A DNA stretch of 13,939 nt, taken from the NCBI GenBank assembly GCA_023441145.1, contig JAEZQN010000115.1, positions 1 through 13,939 on the forward strand, in the 5' to 3' direction. The position numbers were made by a program, and so were the translations under genes. The notes beneath the pieces were generated by a model that was given only the letters and a program-made list of their open reading frames with translations, made no database searches and was not told the origin of the DNA. Within the stretch, counting starts at the first letter, position 1. Each line of letters starts with the position of its first letter. Positions 1-7,477 of this stretch are shown piece by piece. Source of the stretch: Bacillota bacterium (GTDB lineage Bacteria; Bacillota; Clostridia; Lachnospirales; Lachnospiraceae).

Positions 1-56
1 GTCTTGGTGTAGAATTATTATTAGTGTAATTGGTTAATTGCATAATTAATTATACC

Positions 57-95
57 AAAAAATCGCTGTAAGCTCCATGCTTACAGCGATTTTTC
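57..95 (-). terminator. Rho-independent terminator of the LysR-MATE-Crp cluster
   Basis: A perfect 12-bp inverted repeat (61-72 with 80-91) encloses a 7-base loop. Read on the minus strand, the stem is followed by six T residues (57-62), the classic intrinsic terminator form. It lies about 40 bases past the stop codon of the Crp/Fnr gene. The plus-strand side also carries a short T run (91-94), so it could work in both directions. The remaining leftmost 56 bases show no gene. Confidence 0.85.
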
Positions 96-134
96 TATTA
101 AGGGACTTTTTTTACAGCCCCTTTTAATATAACT

Positions 135-803
135 TTATTCTTTTTCTGTAAGTTCAATTAATTTTTCCATAGACAATAGGCGGACCCCACCTCGAACCAC
201 TTCTACGATACCCTCTTTTGCAAAATACTTAAGCATTCTAGAAACAACCTCTCTAGCACTCCCAAGATTAGATGCAATTTCTTCCTGGGTCATACTAAGC
301 TGGCAAGCACCCTCTAACTGAAATTGTTCCAATAGAAACAGTGCCAGTCGCTTATCAAAACTCATGAATACAATCTGTTCTAGTACCCACATAACATCAG
401 ACATTCTAGAACTAATTAAGTCACTTGTAAAATTAGCAACGGATACTTCTTCCTTTTCCATCTCATCATATATCTTGGCAGGGATGCGTATTGCTTCCAC
501 ATCTGTCTCAGCTAGTATATGCACATCAAAGGTAATATTCTTCATTAAGCAAGAGGCAGAGAAAATACATACGTCCCGATCCATTAGGCGAAACAAGGTG
601 ATTTCCTTACCAGACTCCGTTATCATATAGGCTTTTACTCTTCCGGAGATTAATACGAATAAACCAGAACATTGCTCTTCCCCTGCATGTAACAGCGTAC
701 CCTTTAAGAATCTAGTCCTCTGTGAACTAGCTAGTAATCGCTTCTTCCATAGACTTGGAAGCTTCGTATAAAATGGTAACAGATCCATAAAAATTGTTTC
801 CAT
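135..803 (-). CDS. Crp/Fnr family transcriptional regulator
   Basis: A 222-residue cytoplasmic DNA-binding regulator of normal length for the Crp/Fnr family. Residues about 15-120 form the cyclic-nucleotide-binding-type beta-roll, with the run GRVKAYM near 54-60. Residues about 148-215 form the winged helix-turn-helix, with MTQEEIAS leading into the recognition helix at about 181-194 (GSAREVVSRMLKYF). Cysteines occur at 45, 79, 85 and 167 but there is no N-terminal cysteine cluster of the E. coli Fnr type, so an iron-sulfur oxygen sensor is not indicated. The effector is unknown. The start is supported by GGGAG seven bases upstream. It lies 19 bases behind the MATE gene and is probably cotranscribed with it, as the last gene before the terminator at 57-95. 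Family assignment is firm; its regulon is not known. Confidence 0.93.
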   Translation of the reverse strand: METIFMDLLPFYTKLPSLWKKRLLASSQRTRFLKGTLLHAGEEQCSGLFVLISGRVKAYMITESGKEITLFRLMDRDVCIFSASCLMKNITFDVHILAETDVEAIRIPAKIYDEMEKEEVSVANFTSDLISSRMSDVMWVLEQIVFMSFDKRLALFLLEQFQLEGACQLSMTQEEIASNLGSAREVVSRMLKYFAKEGIVEVVRGGVRLLSMEKLIELTEKE

Positions 804-822
804 AAGCTATCTCCCTCGAATG

Positions 823-2190
823 TTAAACAAGTTCCTTTTGCCTTGTAATATTCTTAATCCATATATATTTCTTATAATGGCGGTATATAATTGGCATTTT
901 TGTAAACTCATCCATACTTAGAATAACAGAAATTGCAAGTACTGGTAATTTAAATACAAAGGCAGTCAAGAATCCACATGGTAAAATAATTAACCACATG
1001 TTGATTGCATCGCAAATCATGCCAAAACGAGAATCCCCTCCCGCATAAAAGATACCTGCAATTACTGTAGAGTTAATGGAGTTACCAATAATATAATAAC
1101 TGTTAATCACTAACATCCATTTTAAATACCCATTTGCTGTATCACTTAGATTTACTACACTAGTAATAAAAGGAGTCAAGGCTAATAATAGTAATCCTGA
1201 TACAACTCCAAAAATTAGTGCTATTCTACAAAGCCGACTTCCATCTCTCTTTGCCCCTTCTAAATCATTGCAGCCGAGTTTATTCCCAACTAAGATTCCA
1301 CTACCACTTGCAATACCCCAACAAAGACTAGCACAGATATTCCTTCCTATCGTAGCTACTGAATTGGCTGCTGTAGCATCCGTACCCAAATGCCCCATGA
1401 TAACAGAATACATTGTAATTCCACCACCCCAGGCTAATTGGTTTCCTAACACAGGTAAAGAATATTTAATAAAATCCTTGTGAATGAGACCCAACCTACT
1501 AAAAATATAGCGAAACCGCAAGGCGATACTAGTTTTTCTAATTAAAATGATAATGATACAAACCACTTGTGTACCAATTGCAATGTCCGTAGCCAGGGCT
1601 GCTCCTGCAGCACCAAGTGCAGGAAATCCCAATAATCCAAAGATAAAGATAGCATTTAGTATCAGATTAAGTACAACTGCCATTGCACCGATTACTGTAC
1701 TCATCACTACACGATCACAGGTTTTCATAATGCATAGATAAATCTGAGATATACCCGCCAATAGATATGATATGGAAGCCACCTTTATGTACTCTGCTCC
1801 TATTTCTATTAAGGTAGGATCAGAAGTAAATAACCTCATGATTAACTGAGGGCAGGTAAATCCGGCTAATGTAAACACTAAACTGATTATAATGGTATAC
1901 CTCATAGCAATAGCTAGTATCTTCTCTACTGTCTGAGTATCTCTTTTCCCCCAATACTGGGCTGCTAGAATGGTTGCGCCACCAGTTAACGCCCCATAAA
2001 ATAAACTAAGCACAAAGGATACCTGTGTAGCTAAGGAAACTGCTGAAAGTGAGTTTTGATTTAAAAACCCTAGCATGATAGCATCTGAGGCAGCTACTGC
2101 AGAATATAGTAAATTCTGAAATGTAATTGGAATGACAAGCTTACGTAGACTCCGATAAAACTCTTTGTTTTCTTCTTTTTGTTTAATCAT
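823..2190 (-). CDS. MATE family multidrug efflux transporter
   Basis: A 455-residue polytopic inner-membrane protein of the MATE (NorM/DinF-like) superfamily. These proteins export drugs or metabolites in exchange for Na+ or H+. Hydrophobic segments run through almost the whole sequence, consistent with about 12 helices in two related halves. The N-terminal region (about residues 10-45, LRKLVIPITFQNLLYSAV followed by ASDAIMLGF) is the typical first helix and substrate-facing segment of MATE proteins. The length is normal. The start is supported by AGAGG six bases upstream. It lies 58 bases after the LysR gene and 19 bases before the Crp/Fnr gene, all on the same strand, which suggests an operon controlled by the LysR protein. 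The substrate cannot be told from sequence. Confidence 0.94.
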   Translation of the reverse strand: MIKQKEENKEFYRSLRKLVIPITFQNLLYSAVAASDAIMLGFLNQNSLSAVSLATQVSFVLSLFYGALTGGATILAAQYWGKRDTQTVEKILAIAMRYTIIISLVFTLAGFTCPQLIMRLFTSDPTLIEIGAEYIKVASISYLLAGISQIYLCIMKTCDRVVMSTVIGAMAVVLNLILNAIFIFGLLGFPALGAAGAALATDIAIGTQVVCIIIILIRKTSIALRFRYIFSRLGLIHKDFIKYSLPVLGNQLAWGGGITMYSVIMGHLGTDATAANSVATIGRNICASLCWGIASGSGILVGNKLGCNDLEGAKRDGSRLCRIALIFGVVSGLLLLALTPFITSVVNLSDTANGYLKWMLVINSYYIIGNSINSTVIAGIFYAGGDSRFGMICDAINMWLIILPCGFLTAFVFKLPVLAISVILSMDEFTKMPIIYRHYKKYIWIKNITRQKELV

Positions 2191-2248
2191 AATAATCCTC
2201 TCTCATTATCCGAATATTAGGAAACACATTAGAGAAGATAATAGAGGG

Positions 2249-3157
2249 CTATAGCACCTTATCTTTATATTTTAAAAGTTCTGTATAATAAAGCTGTCCC
2301 ATCTGGCTTAAGGCTGTATTTTTACGCTTCACATAGCCGATGCTCATATTTTCTTCTACCTCTAATGGTATAGCTACATATTCGCTACCATTTAATTCTT
2401 CACAGATAATTCCAGAGCATAAGGTATAACCATTTAACCCCACCATAAGATTTAGAAAGGTGGCACGATCACTTGCTTTAATACTACGTTTATAATCATA
2501 GGTGCTTAACACCTCTTCTGCCAAATAAAAGGAATTATTATCCCCTTGGTCAAAGGTCAAACAAGGATATTCCTCTAAATCCTCCATCGTTAATGAAGTC
2601 TTCTCAGCAAGGGGATTTCCCTTCCATAGATATACATAGGTATTACACTCAAAAAGTGGAGTAAACTCTAGATTCATCTCGTGAAATAATTTATTTAATA
2701 TTTTTTGATTAAAGTCATTTCGATAAATAACCCCAATCTCACTTTTGTAATTTTTTACATTCTCTAGCACTTCATATGTCTTTGTCTCATAGACAGCAAA
2801 TTCATATTCATCCATTCCAAACTGTTTCACCAATTCTACAAACGCTTTTACTGCAAAAGTATAATGCTGCATAGAAACGGAGAACTTCTTTTTTACAGAC
2901 TGTTTTTCGATATATCGCTGATCAATTAAACGGTATTGGTCCAGCACCTGTCTAGCATACCCTAAAAATTCATTACCCTCAGGAGTAACGGTAATACCAC
3001 GATTAGATCGTGTAAAAATAGTGATACCGATTTCCTCTTCTAGGTCCTTTATGGTACCAGATAAACTTGGCTGAGAAACATAAAGCTGTTGTGCTGCTTT
3101 ATTCATGGAATTACAGTCTGCTATTGTTACTGCACATTTTATTTGTTGTAAGGTCAT
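2249..3157 (-). CDS. LysR family transcriptional regulator
   Basis: A cytoplasmic LysR-type regulator of about 302 residues. Residues about 1-60 hold the winged helix-turn-helix (MTLQQIKC at the start, then AAQQLYVSQPSLSGTIKDLE, and TPEGNEFL at the end of the domain). The rest is the periplasmic-binding-protein-like effector domain. I prefer the ATG at 3157 over one six bases upstream at 3163. The GGGGG ribosome binding site (3164-3168) touches the upstream ATG but sits six bases from this one, and LysR proteins typically begin MTLQQ. The gene heads the minus-strand cluster with the MATE pump and is divergent from the AraC-type gene. By family habit it probably controls itself and the adjacent pump; the inducer is unknown. 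Confidence 0.92.
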   Translation of the reverse strand: MTLQQIKCAVTIADCNSMNKAAQQLYVSQPSLSGTIKDLEEEIGITIFTRSNRGITVTPEGNEFLGYARQVLDQYRLIDQRYIEKQSVKKKFSVSMQHYTFAVKAFVELVKQFGMDEYEFAVYETKTYEVLENVKNYKSEIGVIYRNDFNQKILNKLFHEMNLEFTPLFECNTYVYLWKGNPLAEKTSLTMEDLEEYPCLTFDQGDNNSFYLAEEVLSTYDYKRSIKASDRATFLNLMVGLNGYTLCSGIICEELNGSEYVAIPLEVEENMSIGYVKRKNTALSQMGQLYYTELLKYKDKVL

Positions 3158-3189
3158 ACTCATCCCCCAGTTTCTATCATATTGCCTTT

Positions 3190-3218
3190 ATTGTAACATG
3201 ATAGCTCTTACTGTTCAA
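3190..3218 (-). promoter_or_regulatory. Sigma-A promoter of the LysR-MATE-Crp cluster
   Basis: On the minus strand a -35 box TTGAAC (3213-3218) and a -10 box TACAAT (3190-3195) are separated by exactly 17 bases. Transcription would start near 3183, about 25 bases before the LysR start codon. A perfect 7-bp inverted repeat, CTATCAT (3174-3180) and ATGATAG (3198-3204), flanks the -10 box and start site and could be an operator, for example for LysR autoregulation. I found no comparably good promoter for the divergent AraC-type gene in the same 218-base gap. Confidence 0.65.
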
Positions 3219-3381
3219 TTCCACATATTTTATTGCTCTTACACCCCTAAAACCCCCTATTTTTATAAAGTAGTACACATTATTATCATATGTATTATAA
3301 TAATATTACACTACTAACCCGATAACTATTAAAATGGTAGATTATTCTATAACAATCGTATATATTATAAAGGAGTAACAC

Positions 3382-4263
3382 ATGGGTATATTAAATCTTA
3401 ATAAGGATCAATCAGAAAATATCTATTACAATTTTCCAGACTTTCCAGTTATGGCAAAGGTAGGAAACCTTTCCTTCTATCCTCAAATGAGGTCCGCTAG
3501 TCATTGGCATAACGATTTTGAGTTTGTCATGTCATTGGAAAATAATATTGGCTATGAAGTGAATGGGCGAGAATATACATTGATCCCCGGTCAAGGAATG
3601 TTTATCAATTCCAGACAACTACATAGTGTATTTTCCATTATGCAGAAGGATGCCAAATTTATGTGTGTTCTAATTCCTCCAGATATGTTCTGCCCTGCTA
3701 AGCGAATTCAAACTACCTATCTAGAACCAATCTGTAAAGATACGGAGCATCCCATGATTATACTATCCCAAGCCAATCCTTGGCAAGGAACTATACTCTC
3801 TTACATGAGTGACATATATCAGGAATTTTCCAAGGAAGAAGATGGTTTCGAGCTTCGCGTTATGGGAGTGGCACATATGTTGCTTATGACACTTTATAAG
3901 AATATGAATGATGCAACCGTTATGGATACCTCTCTTAATCGTAGAACTCTTGCCCTACATCAAATGATTGGCTATATCCAATCGAATTATCAGAATAAAA
4001 TCACCTTAAATAGCATCGCAAATGCCGGAAATGTTTGTCGGAGTACCTGTTGTGAGATTTTTCGATCTCTCTTACATACAAGTCCGATTATCTATTTAGC
4101 CAACTACCGCATTGAAAAAAGCATTGAAAGCTTAACCTATACCAATAAGCCAATTACAGAGATTGCTTTTGAGTGTGGTTTCAATGGGTCTAGCTATTAT
4201 ACTGAGCTATTTCACCGTAAGACAGGACAAACCCCTTCCGAATATCGTAGCCGTATTAGCTAA
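3382..4263 (+). CDS. AraC family transcriptional regulator with cupin sensor domain
   Basis: A 293-residue cytoplasmic regulator. The N-terminal half is an AraC_binding cupin, with the motif HWHNDFEF at 41-48 typical of sugar- or small-molecule-sensing members. The C-terminal ~100 residues (about 190-293) are the double helix-turn-helix of AraC/XylS proteins. The second HTH is recognisable as ITEIAFECGF...YYTELFHRKTGQTPSEYR. Three cysteines cluster in the first HTH (CRSTCC, about 219-224). The start is supported by AAAGGAG seven bases upstream. It is divergent from the LysR gene and convergent with the deacetylase gene, with only 8 bases between the two stop codons. No metabolic gene adjoins it in the same direction, so its target and ligand are not apparent. 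Confidence 0.92.
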   Translation: MGILNLNKDQSENIYYNFPDFPVMAKVGNLSFYPQMRSASHWHNDFEFVMSLENNIGYEVNGREYTLIPGQGMFINSRQLHSVFSIMQKDAKFMCVLIPPDMFCPAKRIQTTYLEPICKDTEHPMIILSQANPWQGTILSYMSDIYQEFSKEEDGFELRVMGVAHMLLMTLYKNMNDATVMDTSLNRRTLALHQMIGYIQSNYQNKITLNSIANAGNVCRSTCCEIFRSLLHTSPIIYLANYRIEKSIESLTYTNKPITEIAFECGFNGSSYYTELFHRKTGQTPSEYRSRIS

Positions 4264-4271
4264 ACAACTTA

Positions 4272-5276
4272 CTACAATCGTGTATACACATGATGGGGTT
4301 TTAAAGTAACATTTTTTATTACAGCCAGTTCTGAAACAGAGACGATTCGATACCCTTTCTTAATTAGGGTTGGAACCAGATACTGTACAGCACTGGCTGT
4401 TGTGTAATACGTCTCATGCATAAGAACAATGGCACCATCTAACTGACCGTTTGATTCTGCGGTTAATACAGCATCTATTATTTTCTCTGTAGAAGCCTCA
4501 TCCCAGTCTCTTGAGTCTACGCTGCAAGAAATGATCGGTGTCTCTATGGTTTTAAGTACCGTCTCATTACAGGCTAAGTAAGGAAGTCTAGTAGAGCAAA
4601 TAGGCTCACCAGTAATTCTAGTCAGTAACTCTTCTGTTGCTTTCATCTCTTCCTCTATCTCTTCTTTCGACAGTTCAGTAAGCACACGATGGGAAAAACC
4701 ATGATTTCCTATCTCACATCCTATACTTTTCGCATACCCAATTTCTTTTTGATTCTCTTCATTAATTTTATCTCCCACATAGAAGAAAGTTGCATGTTGG
4801 TCATACTCTTTCAGGGTATGTAATATGCTCATTGCACTAGACTCTAGAGAGTATTCCAAAGGACCATCGTCAAATGTAAAGGCTACTACTTTTATCTCTG
4901 ACTCCTCAATTTTCTCTAATCTATCAAATAATTTATATAACTTTTGGATTCCATTTTCCAGAATATAGTAGTGCCTAATATAAGGGATTAGTAGGCAAGT
5001 AAATAGAAACAATAGCGCCAATGCACCTAATGAAACGTCGATCATCACAACCACAAATGCCATAATTGTCATTATAGCAAATAATACTGTAACGATTAGA
5101 TGTACTAGTCGTTCGTGCTGAAAGAATCCTATCTGAGTGAGTAAATCAGTCTTCTCTTTTTCAATCGAAGAACCTACAGTATTCTTACCTCTTTGACTGT
5201 TTTTTTCAGAAACAGTAGACAGTTCATTTACCCTGCTCTCTATGTACTTAATATATTTTTTAAGTCTTTCCTCCAT
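4272..5276 (-). CDS. Membrane-anchored polysaccharide deacetylase (NodB domain)
   Basis: Predicted metal-dependent carbohydrate esterase family 4 protein. Family members remove N- or O-acetyl groups from peptidoglycan, chitin oligomers or other polysaccharides. From the start chosen here (334 residues) there is a charged N-terminal segment (1-56), two hydrophobic helices (about 57-79 and 82-100) and a NodB domain (about 128-318). The catalytic motifs are present: TFDDGP (134-139, metal-binding and base aspartates), HGFSH (192-196, metal-binding histidines), RLPY (230-233), DSRDW (254-258) and LMHE with H287. I chose the ATG at 5276 rather than the one at 5303 because AAAGGGGG lies seven bases upstream of it, whereas the upstream start would add nine residues with no ribosome binding site. 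The substrate is unknown; cell-wall modification is the usual role. Confidence 0.88.
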   Translation of the reverse strand: MEERLKKYIKYIESRVNELSTVSEKNSQRGKNTVGSSIEKEKTDLLTQIGFFQHERLVHLIVTVLFAIMTIMAFVVVMIDVSLGALALLFLFTCLLIPYIRHYYILENGIQKLYKLFDRLEKIEESEIKVVAFTFDDGPLEYSLESSAMSILHTLKEYDQHATFFYVGDKINEENQKEIGYAKSIGCEIGNHGFSHRVLTELSKEEIEEEMKATEELLTRITGEPICSTRLPYLACNETVLKTIETPIISCSVDSRDWDEASTEKIIDAVLTAESNGQLDGAIVLMHETYYTTASAVQYLVPTLIKKGYRIVSVSELAVIKNVTLKPHHVYTRL

Positions 5277-5345
5277 AAGGTGCCCCCTTTCCCATATTAT
5301 CACTATTCTATCATTTTATGTCGGAAATAGAAAGTGAGATATGTA

Positions 5346-5374
5346 TTGACCTAGAGAAAACAGTGGTTTACAAT
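5346..5374 (+). promoter_or_regulatory. Sigma-A promoter of the alpha/beta hydrolase gene
   Basis: TTGACC (5346-5351) and TACAAT (5369-5374) are separated by 17 bases. Each hexamer matches the sigma-A consensus at five of six positions. Transcription would start near 5381, leaving a leader of about 55 bases before the hydrolase start codon. Confidence 0.7.
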
Positions 5375-5436
5375 TATCGTATCGAACATATATTCTATTT
5401 TAAATAACACTCATTGAAAGGATGGTAAGAAGTAAG

Positions 5437-6246
5437 ATGCCATATAAGGAAAGTAGTGGAACAAAGCTTTACTATAAGATAATAGGAGAAGGAATTCCTA
5501 CCGTCATCCTACACGGCTGGGGGGTTGACCACAGACTTATGACAGGGTGTATGGAACCGGTTTTTGATCAAGCAGGAGGCAATTTTAAGCGTATATACAT
5601 AGATCTTCCCGGCATGGGGTTATCAAAACCTGGGAAAGACGTCCATGACTCCCATGACATATTAAGAATAATCTATGACCTACTAGATGAACTTATTCCT
5701 GGTGAGCCATTTTTACTGATAGGGGAATCCTATGGTGGTTATTTAGCCAGAGGGATTTTAAAAGAGCGAATGTCTTTAGTAAAGGGTCTAATACTTCTCT
5801 GTCCATTAATGGTACCTGGAATTCGTCAGGGGACAGTAGTCCCTCATACTGTTATAGAATATGACAATTCTTTTCTTGCTACTTTAAGTAAAACTGAAAG
5901 AGACAGCTTTACCTATCTTAATGTTCGACTGACAAAGGAAGTATGGGAACGGTTTATAGAACAGGTTCAAAGTGGCATCCTTACACAAGACTCTCACTTT
6001 TTAACTGAAGTACTACAAGCGGAATTACCGTATGATGTCGATGAACTCCCTAAACCATACATGGGACCTACTTTAATTATTACAGGAAAGCAAGATACGG
6101 AAGTAGGTTATATAGACCAATTTGAGTTACAAAAACAATATTGTAATGGAACATATATAGCCATAGCTTATGGTGGACATGGCGTACAGATTGAGCAGCC
6201 TGAGATATTTACAGGGGTTGTAAAGGGTTGGTTAGATTCTTTGTAA
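5437..6246 (+). CDS. Alpha/beta hydrolase
   Basis: A single-domain cytoplasmic alpha/beta-hydrolase-fold enzyme of about 269 residues. It lacks a signal peptide. Counted from this start, the oxyanion-hole motif HGWG is at 26-29, the nucleophile elbow GESYGG is at 96-101 with catalytic Ser98, and the acid is probably Asp220 in TGKQDTE. The catalytic His248 lies in GGHGVQIEQP. Family members hydrolyse esters, lactones, epoxides or C-C bonds; the substrate here cannot be inferred. A second in-frame ATG at 5422 would add MVRSK. I prefer 5437 because MPYKESSGTKLYY is the usual beginning of the family, and because AAAGG directly abuts the upstream ATG and could not position a ribosome there. It is monocistronic, between its own promoter and a strong terminator. 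Confidence 0.9.
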   Translation: MPYKESSGTKLYYKIIGEGIPTVILHGWGVDHRLMTGCMEPVFDQAGGNFKRIYIDLPGMGLSKPGKDVHDSHDILRIIYDLLDELIPGEPFLLIGESYGGYLARGILKERMSLVKGLILLCPLMVPGIRQGTVVPHTVIEYDNSFLATLSKTERDSFTYLNVRLTKEVWERFIEQVQSGILTQDSHFLTEVLQAELPYDVDELPKPYMGPTLIITGKQDTEVGYIDQFELQKQYCNGTYIAIAYGGHGVQIEQPEIFTGVVKGWLDSL

Positions 6247-6253
6247 TATATAA

Positions 6254-6292
6254 AAAGGCTTTCTATGATTTGACATAGAAAGCCTTTATGTA
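6254..6292. terminator. Bidirectional terminator between hydrolase and HPr-like gene
   Basis: A perfect 14-bp inverted repeat (6254-6267 with 6274-6287) surrounds a 6-base loop. It lies 7 bases after the hydrolase stop and 16 bases beyond the stop of the convergent HPr-like gene. T-rich tracts follow on both strands, the better one on the minus strand. Confidence 0.88.
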
Positions 6293-6308
6293 TTATCTTT
6301 ATTCGTTG

Positions 6309-6545
6309 TTATGCACTCATCATATACTCTAAAATTTTCTTTGTATCCTCTGGATCATATGCTACAATCTCAATCTCAGGAATCTGTGCAGAAGCAGCAA
6401 AAATAGTGGCTAAGGATACATATTGGCAAAGCTTAGATTTTAGATTTAAGCGGTCGCCTTCATCTGTCACTAATTCAACTTTTCCTACGCAACCATCAAT
6501 TACTTTCATAAGATCTGCTGGATTTTTAATATTAGATAATTTCAT
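6309..6545 (-). CDS. HPr-like small protein lacking the active-site histidine
   Basis: A 78-residue soluble protein resembling the PTS phosphocarrier HPr. The core VELV..EGDRLNLKS (about 23-37) and the C-terminal pattern IEIVAYDPEDTKKILEYM match HPr strands and last helix. Aligned by hand to remembered B. subtilis HPr, Pro18 and Ala19 correspond to Pro9 and Ala10, and regulatory Ser46 corresponds to Ser37. The phosphorylated His15 is Ile6 and Arg17 is Asn8, and the N-terminus is about nine residues shorter. It therefore should not accept phosphate from Enzyme I. A regulatory or structural role, as for Crh, is possible but unproven. It has an excellent GGAGGTG ribosome binding site (6546-6560 region), its own promoter and a terminator. 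No other PTS gene is nearby. Confidence 0.75.
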   Translation of the reverse strand: MKLSNIKNPADLMKVIDGCVGKVELVTDEGDRLNLKSKLCQYVSLATIFAASAQIPEIEIVAYDPEDTKKILEYMMSA

Positions 6546-6618
6546 GTCACACCTCCATAATCGAATTAAAGTTGTAAAATCCTAGTATTTATCTGTATAT
6601 CACTAGATTTCCATCTAA

Positions 6619-6647
6619 AGTATATCATTAATTTTACCTTATATCAA
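6619..6647 (-). promoter_or_regulatory. Sigma-A promoter of the HPr-like gene
   Basis: On the minus strand TTGATA (6642-6647) and TATACT (6619-6624) are separated by 17 bases, each matching five of six consensus positions. Transcription would begin near 6612 and give a leader of about 65 bases. I saw no terminator between the end of the ABC importer operon (6682) and this promoter, so read-through into the HPr-like gene is also possible. Confidence 0.7.
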
Positions 6648-6681
6648 CTATAAGCTAATCTTATCTATGATATCTTTTAGG

Positions 6682-7476
6682 TTAAGATAACAACGCTTTA
6701 TCACTTACAACGCCATCTTCACTTAACTCAGAGAATTTTTGAAGTAGGTCTGCTACTGTCAAGTTCTTCTTTTCTTCGCCAGCTATATCTAGAATAATTC
6801 TACCCTCATTCATCATAATTAGACGATTTCCATTTTTAATGGCATCCTTCATATTATGAGTAATCATAAGAGTAGTAAGATTATTCTCAGTTATAATTTT
6901 ATTGGTAGTAGCCAATACTTTTTGTGCTGTTTTAGGATCTAGCGCTGCTGTATGTTCATCTAAAAGTAACAGTTTAGGCTTCTTCATAGTAGCCATAAGT
7001 AAAGTCAAAGCCTGACGTTGTCCACCAGATAACAAACCAACCTTTGAAGACATTCTATACTCAAGTCCTAATTCTAACCCCGCAAGCAGAGTTTCAAACT
7101 CTTTCTTTTCTGCTGCTGTAATTCCTGTACGAAGTCCTCTGAATTTACCTCTTCTATAGGCTAATGCCATGTTTTCATCAATCTGCATGGAAGCTACAGT
7201 TCCCATCATAGGATCTTGAAAGACGCGGCCTAAAAAGCTAGCTCTCTTGTGTTCTGGCATCTTAGTTGCATCTATGTCATCTATAAGAATCTGTCCATAA
7301 TCTACTTGCCAAGTCCCAGCAAGAGCATTTAACAGTGTGGACTTACCAGCTCCATTACCACCAATAACAGTAACAAAGTCACCTTCCTTTAATTCCAAAG
7401 ATAGATTATTTAATGCTACTTTCTGATTGATTGTACCTGGATTAAAGGTTTTATAAATATTATTTACTTTAAGCAT
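6682..7476 (-). CDS. ABC importer ATP-binding protein (ABC_sub_bind-type system)
   Basis: A 264-residue cytoplasmic ATPase subunit that drives uptake through the adjacent permease. All nucleotide-binding motifs are intact: Walker A GGNGAGKST (39-47), Q-loop FQDP (86-89), signature LSGGQ (149-153), Walker B ending in Asp173-Glu174, and switch His207 in MITHNM. It follows the permease with a single base between stop and start; its ribosome binding site GGAGG lies inside the permease reading frame, so the two are translationally coupled. It is third in the receptor-permease-ATPase operon. This ATPase type accompanies ABC_sub_bind receptors. Characterised members include a pneumococcal tryptophan importer, but the substrate here is not defined. 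Confidence 0.93.
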   Translation of the reverse strand: MLKVNNIYKTFNPGTINQKVALNNLSLELKEGDFVTVIGGNGAGKSTLLNALAGTWQVDYGQILIDDIDATKMPEHKRASFLGRVFQDPMMGTVASMQIDENMALAYRRGKFRGLRTGITAAEKKEFETLLAGLELGLEYRMSSKVGLLSGGQRQALTLLMATMKKPKLLLLDEHTAALDPKTAQKVLATTNKIITENNLTTLMITHNMKDAIKNGNRLIMMNEGRIILDIAGEEKKNLTVADLLQKFSELSEDGVVSDKALLS

Positions 7477-7477
7477 C

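Noticed and set aside
45..56. Extended -10 element (TGGTATAAT) on the minus strand beside the left-hand terminator.
   Set aside because: No acceptable -35 box is present 17 bases upstream, the match lies in AT-rich sequence, and there is no gene within the window for it to drive.
4280..4289. Perfect palindrome GTGTATACAC between the AraC-type and deacetylase genes.
   Set aside because: It lies within the 3' end of the deacetylase coding sequence, has no loop or U tract to act as a terminator, and is far from any promoter.
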